Shown here piece after piece: positions 44,201-51,849 of a stretch of 54,227 bases of DNA (positions are counted from its first letter, which is position 1; the number at the start of each line of letters is the position of its first letter). The notes under the pieces are model-generated. The model was not told the origin of the DNA. It saw only the letters and a program-made list of their open reading frames with translations, and did no database searches. The translations under genes and the position numbers were made by a program. The DNA is from Lachnospiraceae bacterium (lineage in GTDB: Bacteria > Bacillota > Clostridia > Lachnospirales > Lachnospiraceae). The stretch covers positions 1 through 54,227 of the forward strand of contig JAFVBO010000026.1 of NCBI GenBank assembly GCA_017479935.1, read 5' to 3'.

Positions 44201-45633
44201 ACCTTCACCGCGCCGATCTCAATAATGTGATCCAGATACGCGGACAGGCCGGTGGTCTCGATATCGAAAACCACATAGCGGTCGTCCAGGGTTTCGTCCT
44301 TGGCCCGGATCACCAGTTCCTTCTTATCATCTACAAGGTACCCTTCCACCCCGTAGATAATCTTTAAATTCAGGCCCTTCGTATGGTAGGCTTCGGTGAA
44401 GGCCTGCACGACGCCGTGGTCGGTGATGGCCAGGGCTGGCTGCCCCCAGGCATCCGCCTGCTTTAAGATATCGGCCACCTCCGAAACGCCGTCCATATCG
44501 CTCATCTTGGTATGGCAGTGGAGCTCCACGCGCTTCTTTTCGGCGTGATCCTCGCGCTTTGTACGCGTATCCGCCCCTTCGCGGATGCCGACGACGGAGG
44601 AAATGCCCAGCTCGTGATCAAACTTGTCCACCGCCGTATTGCCCTTGATCTTTAAAAACCGCTGGGGATGCAAAAACTCCCGCACTTCCTCTAACCGCTC
44701 CGGTTTGACGAACATCTTCACGGTGATGGAATCGGTAAAGTCGGTCATATTAAAGATCATGAGAGTGGTGCCGGTCTTTAAGGTTCTCTCCTCCAGAGTG
44801 ATCACCTGGCCGCAGACAACCACCTCGCCCATCTCGCTGAGGATTTCCTTCATCGGGATCGGCTCTTCGTCAAAATCAAACCCATACAGCACATCGTCGT
44901 GATGCACCTTGCGGGAGAATGCCTTGCCTTTGCCCTTGTACGAGCTCCCGGCGCCCCAGGGATTCTGCTTTCTTCCTTCCGGAAACGCCTTGGCGGGAGC
45001 CTTTTCGGGCGCCGGTGCCTTCTGCTCTTCCTTCACAGGGGCCGGCATGTCGATCTGGGCGTCCTTTAAGACCTCGCGCACACGAAGCGCCGTCAGCCGC
45101 TCCTGCTCTTCCAGGTAGCTTTCCCGCTCCGGATTCTGGTAGCGAATCCGCACATCCAGCGTCTGCCCACAGCGCTCCACAAAGAAGTCTTCCAGCATTT
45201 TGCGGATCTCATCTCCCTTTTCCCGGGCGATGGGGTTATCCGCCAGACAGATCCGCATGATATGCTCATCCGGGAAATCCACCTGTCCCTCCTCTAAAAT
45301 GCGCTGCATGATCTTGCCCGAATACAGGCATTCCAGAAGAAGGCTGTCCTTCTGCAGATTCCACAGGATGGGCGGCGTGTACTGCGCGGAAAGCTCATAT
45401 TTTTCCTTGATTTCAATCGTCACCCGGCGCTTCGGAAACAGCTGCTGCCCGATCAGGCCTTCCAGTGTGTACACCTGCTTTTTAGGGAGCAGATGGTCCG
45501 AAGAAATATAAAGACGGATGAACTGCTGATCCGGTGACTGCGTGACCCGTTCCAGCCACACATCTTCCATATCCGCCCGCAGATCCTCGGGCAGATTTAA
45601 TTCCGGGATTGCTTCCAGAAAGCGTTTTTTCAT
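41203..45633 (-). CDS. polC: DNA polymerase III alpha subunit, PolC type
   Basis: Replicative polymerase of 1476 residues with built-in proofreading, typical of low-GC Gram-positives. Order: N-terminal and OB domains (to about 340), PHP domain begun by HCHTKMSDMDGVS (about 377) and interrupted by the DEDDh exonuclease (FDIETTGLSAYLDHIIEIGA, about 455), then the polymerase core. A Cys4 zinc site (CKKCFYVDF...CPVCGEML) and the catalytic DIDLNFSGEYQ (about 1015) are present, as is GSRGSVGSSLAATM. The start has GGAGGG. It forms the distal end of the pyrH-frr-uppS-cdsA-dxr-rseP-ispG series. Confidence 0.97.
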   Translation of the reverse strand: MKKRFLEAIPELNLPEDLRADMEDVWLERVTQSPDQQFIRLYISSDHLLPKKQVYTLEGLIGQQLFPKRRVTIEIKEKYELSAQYTPPILWNLQKDSLLLECLYSGKIMQRILEEGQVDFPDEHIMRICLADNPIAREKGDEIRKMLEDFFVERCGQTLDVRIRYQNPERESYLEEQERLTALRVREVLKDAQIDMPAPVKEEQKAPAPEKAPAKAFPEGRKQNPWGAGSSYKGKGKAFSRKVHHDDVLYGFDFDEEPIPMKEILSEMGEVVVCGQVITLEERTLKTGTTLMIFNMTDFTDSITVKMFVKPERLEEVREFLHPQRFLKIKGNTAVDKFDHELGISSVVGIREGADTRTKREDHAEKKRVELHCHTKMSDMDGVSEVADILKQADAWGQPALAITDHGVVQAFTEAYHTKGLNLKIIYGVEGYLVDDKKELVIRAKDETLDDRYVVFDIETTGLSAYLDHIIEIGAVKVEHGEIVDRFSTFVNPHVPIPKNIEKLTSITDAQVMDAPSIETVLPQFLEFCEGAVIVAHNASFDTGFIGQACKRAGIPYEPVIADTLNMARVLLPHLKRFKLDDVAEACGVSLEHHHRAVDDAECTAGIFQYFLRDLKEKGVTYLREINGLGTMSVDAIRKMETYHVIILAKNDIGRINLYRLISMSHLTYYAKRPRIPKSELEKYREGLIIGSACEAGELFRAIVRKAPDEEIDRIVRFYDYLEIQPIGNNRFMIADEKTPDVQNEEDLRDLNRRVVDLGEKYNKPVVATGDVHFLAPEDALYRKIIMAGQGFKDADEQAPLFLRTTEEMLAEFEYLGSKKAQEVVVDNTNLIADMCEPIAPVRPDKCPPVIENSDKILRDLCYETAHEMYGPNLPDIVVKRLDKELNSIISNGYAVMYVIAYKLVNKSNEDGYLVGSRGSVGSSLAATMSRITEVNPLPPHYRCKKCFYVDFDSPEVKAFAGGSGCDMPDRVCPVCGEMLVKDGHDIPFETFLGFKGNKEPDIDLNFSGEYQSQAHAYTEVIFGEGHTFKAGTIGTLADKTAYGYALKYFEERNIPKRRCELDRIAAKCVGIRRTTGQHPGGIIVLPHGEEIHTFTPIQHPANDMTTDIVTTHFDYHSIDHNLLKLDILGHDDPTMIRMLESITDVNARTIPLDSKEVMSLFQDTSALGITPDDIYGCPLGALGVPEFGTDFAMQMLLDTKPKYFSDLVRIAGLAHGTDVWLGNAQDLIREGTATIQTAICCRDDIMVYLIGKGLDSEQSFTIMESVRKGKGLKPEWEEIMREHDVPEWYLSSCKKIKYMFPKAHAAAYVTMAWRIAWYKIFRPKEYYCAFFSIRASGFSYELMCLGRETLEKNLADYKRREDNLSAKEKDSLRDMRIVQEMYARGIEFLPLDFYRAKATRFSVVDGKIMPAINSIDGMGDKAAEAVEAAAKDGKFLSEEDFRQRTKVSQSVIDLMSGWGLFADLPKTNQLSLFDL

Positions 45634-45744
45634 ATTAACCCTCCATGAATAAGCACGATAACACTCTCTACTATATCACCCTGCGCTTTTCGCTATTCGC
45701 CAAGTGTTCGCAGCATCCCGACATCCTGCAAAACTTCCCCTTTA

Positions 45745-46812
45745 TTATTTCTGCGCGCGCAGTTTTTCCAGTTCTTCTTCTAGCGCCGGAAGGAGCTCTG
45801 CCTCCGGCATCTGCCTGAGTATTTCCCCGTGGCGGAACAAAAGCCCCGTGCCCTTGCCGCCGGCCACGCCGAGGTCCGCCTCGCGCGCCTCGCCGGGTCC
45901 GTTTACGACACATCCCATCACGGCCACCTTGATGTTCAGATCGTCATACCGGCTGACTAAGGTTTCCACCTTGTTTGCCAGCCCGATCAGATCGATCTGC
46001 GTGCGCCCGCAGGTAGGGCAGGACACCACTTCCACGCCGCCCTGGCGAAGCCCCAGCGCCTTTAAGATCAGCTTGGCGCTCTTCACTTCTTCCAAGGGAT
46101 CGCCGGTTAACGACACGCGGATGGTATCGCCGATCCCCTTGGACAGGATGAGCGCCAGGCCCACGGAAGATTTGATGTTTCCGGAGATCAGCGTTCCCGC
46201 CTCCGTGATGCCCACATGCAGCGGATGATCCGTCTTCTCAGCGATGAGTTCATGCGCTCTTGCGCACATCATCACGTTCGAGGACTTGATGCTGATGACC
46301 AGGTTGTCGTACCCCAGGTCCTCGATCATGTGCACCTTATCGAGCGCGCTCTCCACAATTCCCTCCGCCGTGACGCCGCCGTACTTTTCCAGGAGCGGCT
46401 TTTCTAAGGAGCCGCTGTTCACGCCCACGCGGATCGGGATCTGCCGATCCTTCGCCTCGTTCACCACGGCGCGCACGCGATCCTCCGACCCGATGTTGCC
46501 GGGGTTGATCCGGATCTTGTCCGCCCCGTTTTCCATCGACGCGATCGCCAACCGATAGTCAAAATGGATATCCGCAACCAGCGGAATATGAATCTGTTTC
46601 TTGATCTCCCTGATCGCCCGGGCGGCTTCCTCGTCCGGCACCGCGACGCGGATAATCTCGCAGCCCGCCTTCTCTAACGCCAGGATCTGCGCGACCGTGC
46701 CTGCCACATCCTGCGTTTTCGTATTGCACATGGACTGAATCCGGATGGGGTTTCCGCCGCCGATCTTCACGCCTCCGATGGAAACAACCCTGGTATTCTC
46801 TCTTGAAATCAT
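45745..46812 (-). CDS. ispG: (E)-4-hydroxy-3-methylbut-2-enyl-diphosphate synthase
   Basis: A 355-residue [4Fe-4S] enzyme of the MEP isoprenoid pathway, reducing MEcPP to HMBPP in the cytoplasm. The N-terminal barrel begins VSIGGVKIGGGNPIRIQSMC; the C-terminal cluster domain has VVSCPTCGRTQIDL and VMGCVVNGPGEAREADLGVAGG with the conserved Cys. With dxr in the same series it shows MEP-route isoprenoid synthesis. Confidence 0.96.
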   Translation of the reverse strand: MISRENTRVVSIGGVKIGGGNPIRIQSMCNTKTQDVAGTVAQILALEKAGCEIIRVAVPDEEAARAIREIKKQIHIPLVADIHFDYRLAIASMENGADKIRINPGNIGSEDRVRAVVNEAKDRQIPIRVGVNSGSLEKPLLEKYGGVTAEGIVESALDKVHMIEDLGYDNLVISIKSSNVMMCARAHELIAEKTDHPLHVGITEAGTLISGNIKSSVGLALILSKGIGDTIRVSLTGDPLEEVKSAKLILKALGLRQGGVEVVSCPTCGRTQIDLIGLANKVETLVSRYDDLNIKVAVMGCVVNGPGEAREADLGVAGGKGTGLLFRHGEILRQMPEAELLPALEEELEKLRAQK

Positions 46813-46856
46813 GATCCCGTTCTCCTTGTATATTCACTTTCATGCATAGGAACGTA

Positions 46857-46941
46857 TGAGCCGCCTGCTAAAAAATGCAAGCGGCCCATATTTATTCAAC
46901 ACGGCCGCCTGCACCCTCTGCAAGTGGCCCGCGTCTTATCC
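46857..46941 (-). repeat. Tandem duplication beyond the rseP stop, hairpin units
   Basis: Units 46857-46897 and 46901-46941 (44-base period) share GCCGCCTGC and TGCAAG-GGCCC. The gene-proximal unit begins at the rseP stop. Each unit can fold into a GC-rich hairpin (GCCGCCTGC pairing with GCAAGCGGC), so they may serve as tandem terminators or processing sites. Confidence 0.7.
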
Positions 46942-47976
46942 GATCAGACGCATGATGTCATTATAAAACACATATACCATCAAAATCAGCAATAGGATCA
47001 TGCCGATCAGATGAACAATTCCTTCCTTGTCGCGCGGTACCGGCCGCCCGATGATCATCTCTATGAGAACAAATACAATCCGCCCGCCGTCTAAAGCCGG
47101 GAACGGAAGCAGGTTTACGACGCCCAGGTTCACCGACAACAGCATCGCCAGGTTGACGAGATTCAGGAATACATAAAACGCGCCGTCTTCCTTCGTCTCC
47201 TCCACCACGTCGTTGACCATGTTGACAATGCCAACCGGGCCGGAAAGCTCCTTCGGCGACACCTCGCCCTGAAACAGCATCCGCAGGGACGCCAGCGTGT
47301 AGGACATCCAGTAGCGGACTTCGTGCGCGCTCAGCCGGATCGTCTCCAGAACTCCGGAAGTCGGCGTCCGGTAGCTGTACACGCTGATGCCCATCATAAA
47401 GCTCTCCCGCTCCGTGTCGTACACGGGCCAGAAGGTTGCTTCCTTCGTTTCACCGTCCCGCTCGTAGCGAAGCGTGATCTCCTTATCTCCCCGGTAGTTT
47501 AACATAAACAGGGAGATATCCCGGAAACAGAACACCCGCGATCCGTCGATCCCGGTGATCAGATCGTTCTCCTGAAGGCCCGCCGCCTCAGCGGGACTCC
47601 CCTCCGAAACGCCGGCCAAAACGGGATAGTCGATGCCGACGCTCCCGATGATGATAAGCGCGAAAATAAAGGCCAGCAGGAAGTTAAAGATCGGGCCCGC
47701 CGCCAGAATGGACAGCCTTGCCGCCGGCGACTTCGACGTAAACGATGTATCGCTCTCCGAATCCTCTTCCTCGCCTTCCATGATGCAGGCGCCACCAAAC
47801 AGGATAATTCCGATGGAATATTCTGTCTCCTTATGCGTGAAGCGCACGATCTTGGGGCCAAAGCCGATATTGAATTCCCGCACGCCTACGCCGTTTCGCT
47901 TAGCCAGCAGAAAGTGTCCGAATTCATGAAAGAAAACCAGGACACTGAATACCAGCAAAGCCAAAAGTATATTCAT
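46936..47976 (-). CDS. rseP: Site-2-type intramembrane zinc metalloprotease
   Basis: A 346-residue M50 protease that cleaves membrane substrates such as anti-sigma factors and signal peptides. Zinc motif HEFGH (about 18-22), a PDZ domain (about 120-200) with GSPAEAAGLQENDLITGIDG, and the second zinc-ligand region LPFPALDGGRIVF (about 291-303). It lies in its usual place between dxr and ispG. The 3' end is duplicated downstream. Confidence 0.95.
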   Translation of the reverse strand: MNILLALLVFSVLVFFHEFGHFLLAKRNGVGVREFNIGFGPKIVRFTHKETEYSIGIILFGGACIMEGEEEDSESDTSFTSKSPAARLSILAAGPIFNFLLAFIFALIIIGSVGIDYPVLAGVSEGSPAEAAGLQENDLITGIDGSRVFCFRDISLFMLNYRGDKEITLRYERDGETKEATFWPVYDTERESFMMGISVYSYRTPTSGVLETIRLSAHEVRYWMSYTLASLRMLFQGEVSPKELSGPVGIVNMVNDVVEETKEDGAFYVFLNLVNLAMLLSVNLGVVNLLPFPALDGGRIVFVLIEMIIGRPVPRDKEGIVHLIGMILLLILMVYVFYNDIMRLIG

Positions 47977-48045
47977 ATTGTTCTCTCCTTATTGTAAAGC
48001 CTCACCTATTCACGAAACCCGTCCGTTTATTTTCCCAGCGCAGGA

Positions 48046-48110
48046 TTTTATCTGCTTCTGAACCATTCTTCGCACAGGGTTTTATCTGCTTCTGAACCAT
48101 TCCTCGCACA
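48046..48110 (-). repeat. Tandem copy of the dxr 3' end
   Basis: 48080-48110 (the last dxr codons and stop) and 48046-48076 are nearly identical over 31 bases (one mismatch), 34 bases apart. The downstream copy repeats the coding sequence for CEEWFRSR and the stop. Confidence 0.9.
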
Positions 48111-49236
48111 TCTCATCCGTCTCCCGCTCTGTCTGCAGGATTTCCTCCAGGGACGGATGATCGATCACGCGGTGCTTTCGCATGCAATCCTCGATGCAGT
48201 CGCTGATGTCCAGATAGCCGATCTGCCTGGATAAGAAGCGGCTGACCGCCCACTCGTTGGCCGCGTTCAACACGGTGGGAAGGCTTCCTCCCCTGCGGCC
48301 TGCCTCGTAGGCGAGCTTTAACCCCTTGAAGGTTTCCATATCCGGCTTCTCAAAGGAGATCTGCGGAATTTCCCAGAAATTCAGGCGATCGCCCGGCAAA
48401 AAGCGTCGTTCCGGATAATACAGGGCATACTGAATAGGAAGCTTCATGTCCGGCGTGCCAAGCTGCGCCATCACCGCGCCGTCCACAAATTCCACCATGG
48501 AATGGATCAGGCTCTTCGGCTGCACAACCACCTTGATCTGATCAAAGCTGACGTCGAACAGCCAGTGGGCTTCCATCACTTCCAGACCCTTGTTCACCAG
48601 CGTGGACGAGTCGATCGTGATCTTGCTCCCCATCACCCAGTTCGGATGCTTTAACGCGTCCTCCGGGCGAATGTTCTGCAACTCCTCCCGCTTTTTCCCG
48701 CGGAAGGGGCCGCCGGACGCCGTGATCCAAAGGTTCGCGATCTGCTCTCTTTTTTCCCCGTGCAGGCACTGGAAAATGGCGCTGTGCTCCGAATCCACCG
48801 GCAGAATGGAAACTTCCTTTTCCTTCGCGAGCGGCATGATGAGATGCCCGGCCGTCACCAGGGTCTCCTTGTTGGCCAGGGCAATGTCCTTCCCCGCCTG
48901 GATTGCGGCGATGGTCGGCCGCACGCCGATCATGCCGACGATGGCGGTCACAAGCAGCTCCGATTCCGGATCCTCCGCCACGCGAAGTAACCCTTCCATC
49001 CCGCAGTACACCGGAATGTTCAGGTCGCGGATCCGGGCCTTTAAATCCGCCGCGTCTTTTTCGTCCCCCACTGAGACAAAATGAGGGCAAAACTCCCGGA
49101 TCTGCTGTTCCAGGAGCTTCGTATTGTGACCCGCGGCAAGGGAGGTAACCTCCACATCGCCGTTATTTCTGACAACTTCCAGAGTCTGGGTTCCGATGGA
49201 ACCGGTCGACCCTAAAATGGCAATTTTCTTTTTCAT
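48082..49236 (-). CDS. dxr: 1-deoxy-D-xylulose 5-phosphate reductoisomerase
   Basis: A 384-residue NADPH-dependent enzyme of the MEP pathway making MEP from DXP. NADPH site ILGSTGSIGTQTLEVV (5-20), metal/substrate region LLPVDSEHSAIFQCL and ASGGPFRG, then the C-terminal helical domain. ATG 49236 gives the standard N-terminus, but no Shine-Dalgarno is visible upstream, where the leader is made of degenerate repeats (49244-49385). Confidence 0.96.
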   Translation of the reverse strand: MKKKIAILGSTGSIGTQTLEVVRNNGDVEVTSLAAGHNTKLLEQQIREFCPHFVSVGDEKDAADLKARIRDLNIPVYCGMEGLLRVAEDPESELLVTAIVGMIGVRPTIAAIQAGKDIALANKETLVTAGHLIMPLAKEKEVSILPVDSEHSAIFQCLHGEKREQIANLWITASGGPFRGKKREELQNIRPEDALKHPNWVMGSKITIDSSTLVNKGLEVMEAHWLFDVSFDQIKVVVQPKSLIHSMVEFVDGAVMAQLGTPDMKLPIQYALYYPERRFLPGDRLNFWEIPQISFEKPDMETFKGLKLAYEAGRRGGSLPTVLNAANEWAVSRFLSRQIGYLDISDCIEDCMRKHRVIDHPSLEEILQTERETDEMCEEWFRSR

Positions 49237-49243
49237 CGTATTC

Positions 49244-49385
49244 GTCAACAGCCCGGTCTTTGTAAAGAGACGTGCGGGCATTAAATCTATCCGTAAAACC
49301 TGTCCCTTGCGAAAGAACATGCTGGCACAGACTTATCCTTATATCCTGCCTCTTGCGAAAGAACACGCCAGGCACAGTCTTATCC
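49244..49385 (-). repeat. Three degenerate 46-49-bp tandem units between cdsA and dxr
   Basis: Units 49339-49385, 49293-49338 and 49244-49292. The first two share CTTGCGAAAGAACA and GGCACAG-CTTATCC; the third, next to the dxr start, is more diverged (CTTTGTAAAGAGACGTGCGG). It fills the whole cdsA-dxr gap. Confidence 0.8.
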
Positions 49386-49394
49386 CTCTGTTTC

Positions 49395-50198
49395 CTAGGC
49401 GACGCGCAGAATCCGCACCAGGTAATAGATTACCGGCGCCACAAAGATCATGCTGTCAAAGCGGTCCAGAATGCCGCCATGTCCGGGGATCAGATTCCCG
49501 TAATCCTTGACGTTGTTGTTCCGCTTGATGGCGGAGGCCGTCAGATCGCCGATCTGCGAGAGCACCGCGGCGGCGGCCGTGATGATCATGCAGCCAAATG
49601 CAGGATTTTTCAACAGCGTCAGGTGCGGCGCAAAGATGGCTCCAAACAGAAAGCCCAGCACAGCCGACCCAACCACGCCGCCGATGGCGCCTTCCACCGA
49701 TTTCTTGGGGCTGAGGATCGGCGCCAGCCGTTTCTTGCCGAATTTCATTCCCACCAGGTACGCGCAGGTATCGCATCCCCACGATCCGATGATCACAAGC
49801 CAGACAAGATAGCCATCATCGAGCGTGCGGATCTGGTACAGGTGCAGCAGCATCATCGGAATGTACAGTACGCCAAAAAACACCAGCATGGCCTGATCCA
49901 AGGTGAACTCCGGGAAAGTAAACACATACACAGCCATGATCAGGCTGACCAGGAAAACCGGAAACGCAATGTTAATCTCCGTATAGCGGAGCAACAACAG
50001 GCCCCCGTAAAACACAGCGCTTGCGTAGCCGGCCACGCCCAGCACCTTTTTCTCCACACCCACAAGCCGATACAGCTCATACATGCCGATCAGGGAAATT
50101 GCCATGACCGCCGTCCACAGGACTGGTCCCCCTGCGATCAGCACTGCCGCCATGAGCACAATCAGAACAATTCCACTTATGGTTCTTGTTACGAACAT
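49395..50198 (-). CDS. cdsA: Phosphatidate cytidylyltransferase (CDP-diglyceride synthase)
   Basis: A 267-residue membrane enzyme making CDP-diacylglycerol for phospholipid synthesis. About seven to eight membrane segments and the family signature near the C-terminus, SQIGDLTASAIKRNNNVKDY (about 208-227) followed by PGHGGILDRFDS. The start overlaps the uppS end by 10 bases, indicating coupled translation. Confidence 0.95.
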   Translation of the reverse strand: MFVTRTISGIVLIVLMAAVLIAGGPVLWTAVMAISLIGMYELYRLVGVEKKVLGVAGYASAVFYGGLLLLRYTEINIAFPVFLVSLIMAVYVFTFPEFTLDQAMLVFFGVLYIPMMLLHLYQIRTLDDGYLVWLVIIGSWGCDTCAYLVGMKFGKKRLAPILSPKKSVEGAIGGVVGSAVLGFLFGAIFAPHLTLLKNPAFGCMIITAAAAVLSQIGDLTASAIKRNNNVKDYGNLIPGHGGILDRFDSMIFVAPVIYYLVRILRVA

Positions 50199-50911
50199 GT
50201 TACCCCTCCAAAACGTCTTTCCCTCTTGTTGTATTTCTCAATGGCCTTCACAAGCTCCTCGCGGTTGAAATCCGGCCAGTAGATATCTGTAAAATAGAAT
50301 TCCGTATAGGCCATCTGCCACAGCAGATAGTTGGACAGCCGCATTTCGCCGCTCGTCCGGATGAGGAGGTCCGGATCCGGAATTCCCGCCGTGTCCAGGT
50401 AGGACGCAAAGCGCTCTTCATTCAGATCCTCCGCGGCAAGTGCTCCGCTTTGGGCATCCTGCAGCATCCGCTTCATGCCCCGGATCATCTCGTCCCGGCT
50501 TCCATAATTAACCGCAATAATAAAGGTAAGTCCGGTGTTGTCCTTAGTCTCCTCCTCCAGGCGGTTGATGCCCTCGATAATGTCCTTTGCAAAACGCGTC
50601 CGGTCTCCGATGGATTTCACCCGCACATTCTGCGCCTTGGCAATCTTTAAGAGACGAACCATGTAATACCGGAAAAGATCCATCAGGCCGCTTACTTCCT
50701 CCTCTGACCTTTTCCAGTTTTCGGTGGAAAAGCCATAGACCGTCAGATAACGAATTCCCAGCCGGGCGGCGTCTTCCACGGTTCTCTCCACCGTCTTGCA
50801 GCCTTCCACATGACCCATGTGGCGCGGCAGCCCTTTAGCCTTCGCCCATCGCCCATTTCCGTCCAGGATGATGGCAACATGCTGCGGAATGCGTAAGTTT
50901 TCCTCTCCCAT
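50189..50911 (-). CDS. uppS: Undecaprenyl diphosphate synthase (cis-prenyltransferase)
   Basis: A 240-residue cytoplasmic enzyme extending farnesyl diphosphate to the C55 lipid carrier for wall synthesis. HVAIILDGNGRWAK (about 9-22) holds the catalytic Asp, YGFSTENW and the C-terminal LLIRTSGEMRLSNYLLWQ bind substrate. ATG 50911 follows GGAGG; upstream in-frame codons are rejected. Confidence 0.96.
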   Translation of the reverse strand: MGEENLRIPQHVAIILDGNGRWAKAKGLPRHMGHVEGCKTVERTVEDAARLGIRYLTVYGFSTENWKRSEEEVSGLMDLFRYYMVRLLKIAKAQNVRVKSIGDRTRFAKDIIEGINRLEEETKDNTGLTFIIAVNYGSRDEMIRGMKRMLQDAQSGALAAEDLNEERFASYLDTAGIPDPDLLIRTSGEMRLSNYLLWQMAYTEFYFTDIYWPDFNREELVKAIEKYNKRERRFGGVTCS

Positions 50912-51020
50912 CGCTTTTCCTCCGTCTTTAAGCTCAGAAAGCCGGGCTGCTAAAAACGCCCGGCTCAAATTCTTTGCGCTTTCGGTAACCGTTCAGTACC
51001 CGAACCGTTCTCATTCCCGA

Positions 51021-51104
51021 TTATACGGTCATGATTTCTTGCTTTTCACGAACGTTTTCGGTCAATTTTTGACTTACACGGTCATGATTTCCTTGCTTTT
51101 CACG
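51021..51104 (-). repeat. Tandem copy of the frr 3' end
   Basis: 51074-51104 (last frr codons and stop) recurs at 51021-51050 with one base deleted and one changed; period 53. The copy repeats GTGAAAAGCAA-GAAATCATG and a TAA stop. The rest of the 50912-51073 gap holds a GC-rich hairpin near 50940-50966 (AGCCGGGC...GCCCGGCT), a likely terminator-type stem before uppS. Confidence 0.88.
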
Positions 51105-51628
51105 TCCACTTCTTTGTCGATGCGTTCGATGAAGCGATCCGTCAGCTTCTGGATCTTGTCTTCTCCATCCTTCTGCTCATCCTCGGTGATCTCGCTGTTC
51201 TTCTGCATTTTCTTGATCACTTCGTTCGCGTCACGACGGATGTTGCGGATGGCAACCTTGGAGGCTTCTCCCTTTTTCTTCACATCCTTGCAGAGCTCTT
51301 TACGGCGATCCTCCGTCATTTCCGGGAAGGTAAGACGAATGACGATACCATCGTTCTGCGGATTGATACCGATATCCGACATGTTGATCGCTTTCTCGAT
51401 GGGTTTGATCAGGCTCTTATCCCAGGGCTTGATCACCAAAAGACGCGGCTCCGGAATGGAGACATTGGCGACCTGCTCAATGGAGCTGGGCGATCCGTAA
51501 TAATCGACTCTCAGTTTATCCAGAACATGCGGGTTGGCACGTCCGGCACGAATGGCCATGAAATCGGACAGCATGGCATTCATCGTTTTTTCCATCTTCT
51601 CTTCATATTCCATTACAAATTCGTCCAT
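51074..51628 (-). CDS. frr: Ribosome recycling factor
   Basis: A 184-residue protein that splits post-termination ribosomes with EF-G. Family signatures: GRANPHVLDKLRVDYYGS (about 29-46), RLTFPEMTEDRRKEL and RNIRRDAN. The ATG at 51628 follows AAGGAGGG. Second gene after pyrH, its usual partner. Confidence 0.97.
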   Translation of the reverse strand: MDEFVMEYEEKMEKTMNAMLSDFMAIRAGRANPHVLDKLRVDYYGSPSSIEQVANVSIPEPRLLVIKPWDKSLIKPIEKAINMSDIGINPQNDGIVIRLTFPEMTEDRRKELCKDVKKKGEASKVAIRNIRRDANEVIKKMQKNSEITEDEQKDGEDKIQKLTDRFIERIDKEVDVKSKEIMTV

Positions 51629-51703
51629 TTTACCCTCCTTATATGACAACCATCTCCGCACTGTAACCGGGGTGCGGCAGTTTCTTGTTCATCTTTTGTT
51701 TTT

Positions 51704-51849
51704 GCGCCGTCAATGATGTGCGGCGATTGCTTTTTCTAATCTACACCGTCGTCATTATGGCGATTACTTTTTTGAAATCTGCACCGTCGACATTGTGTGG
51801 CAATTGTTCTTTTTGAAACCTACACCGTCACGCGTGTGCCGATCGCTTC
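51704..51849 (-). repeat. Four-unit degenerate tandem array at the pyrH 3' end
   Basis: Units 51820-51849 (in pyrH, including its stop), 51779-51819, 51741-51778 and 51704-51740. All begin (plus strand) CTACACCGTC or a variant and contain a GGCGAT-like core and a T-run. Reading with the gene, each repeats GACGGTGTAG or GACGGTGCAG, the pyrH final codons. Confidence 0.85.
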
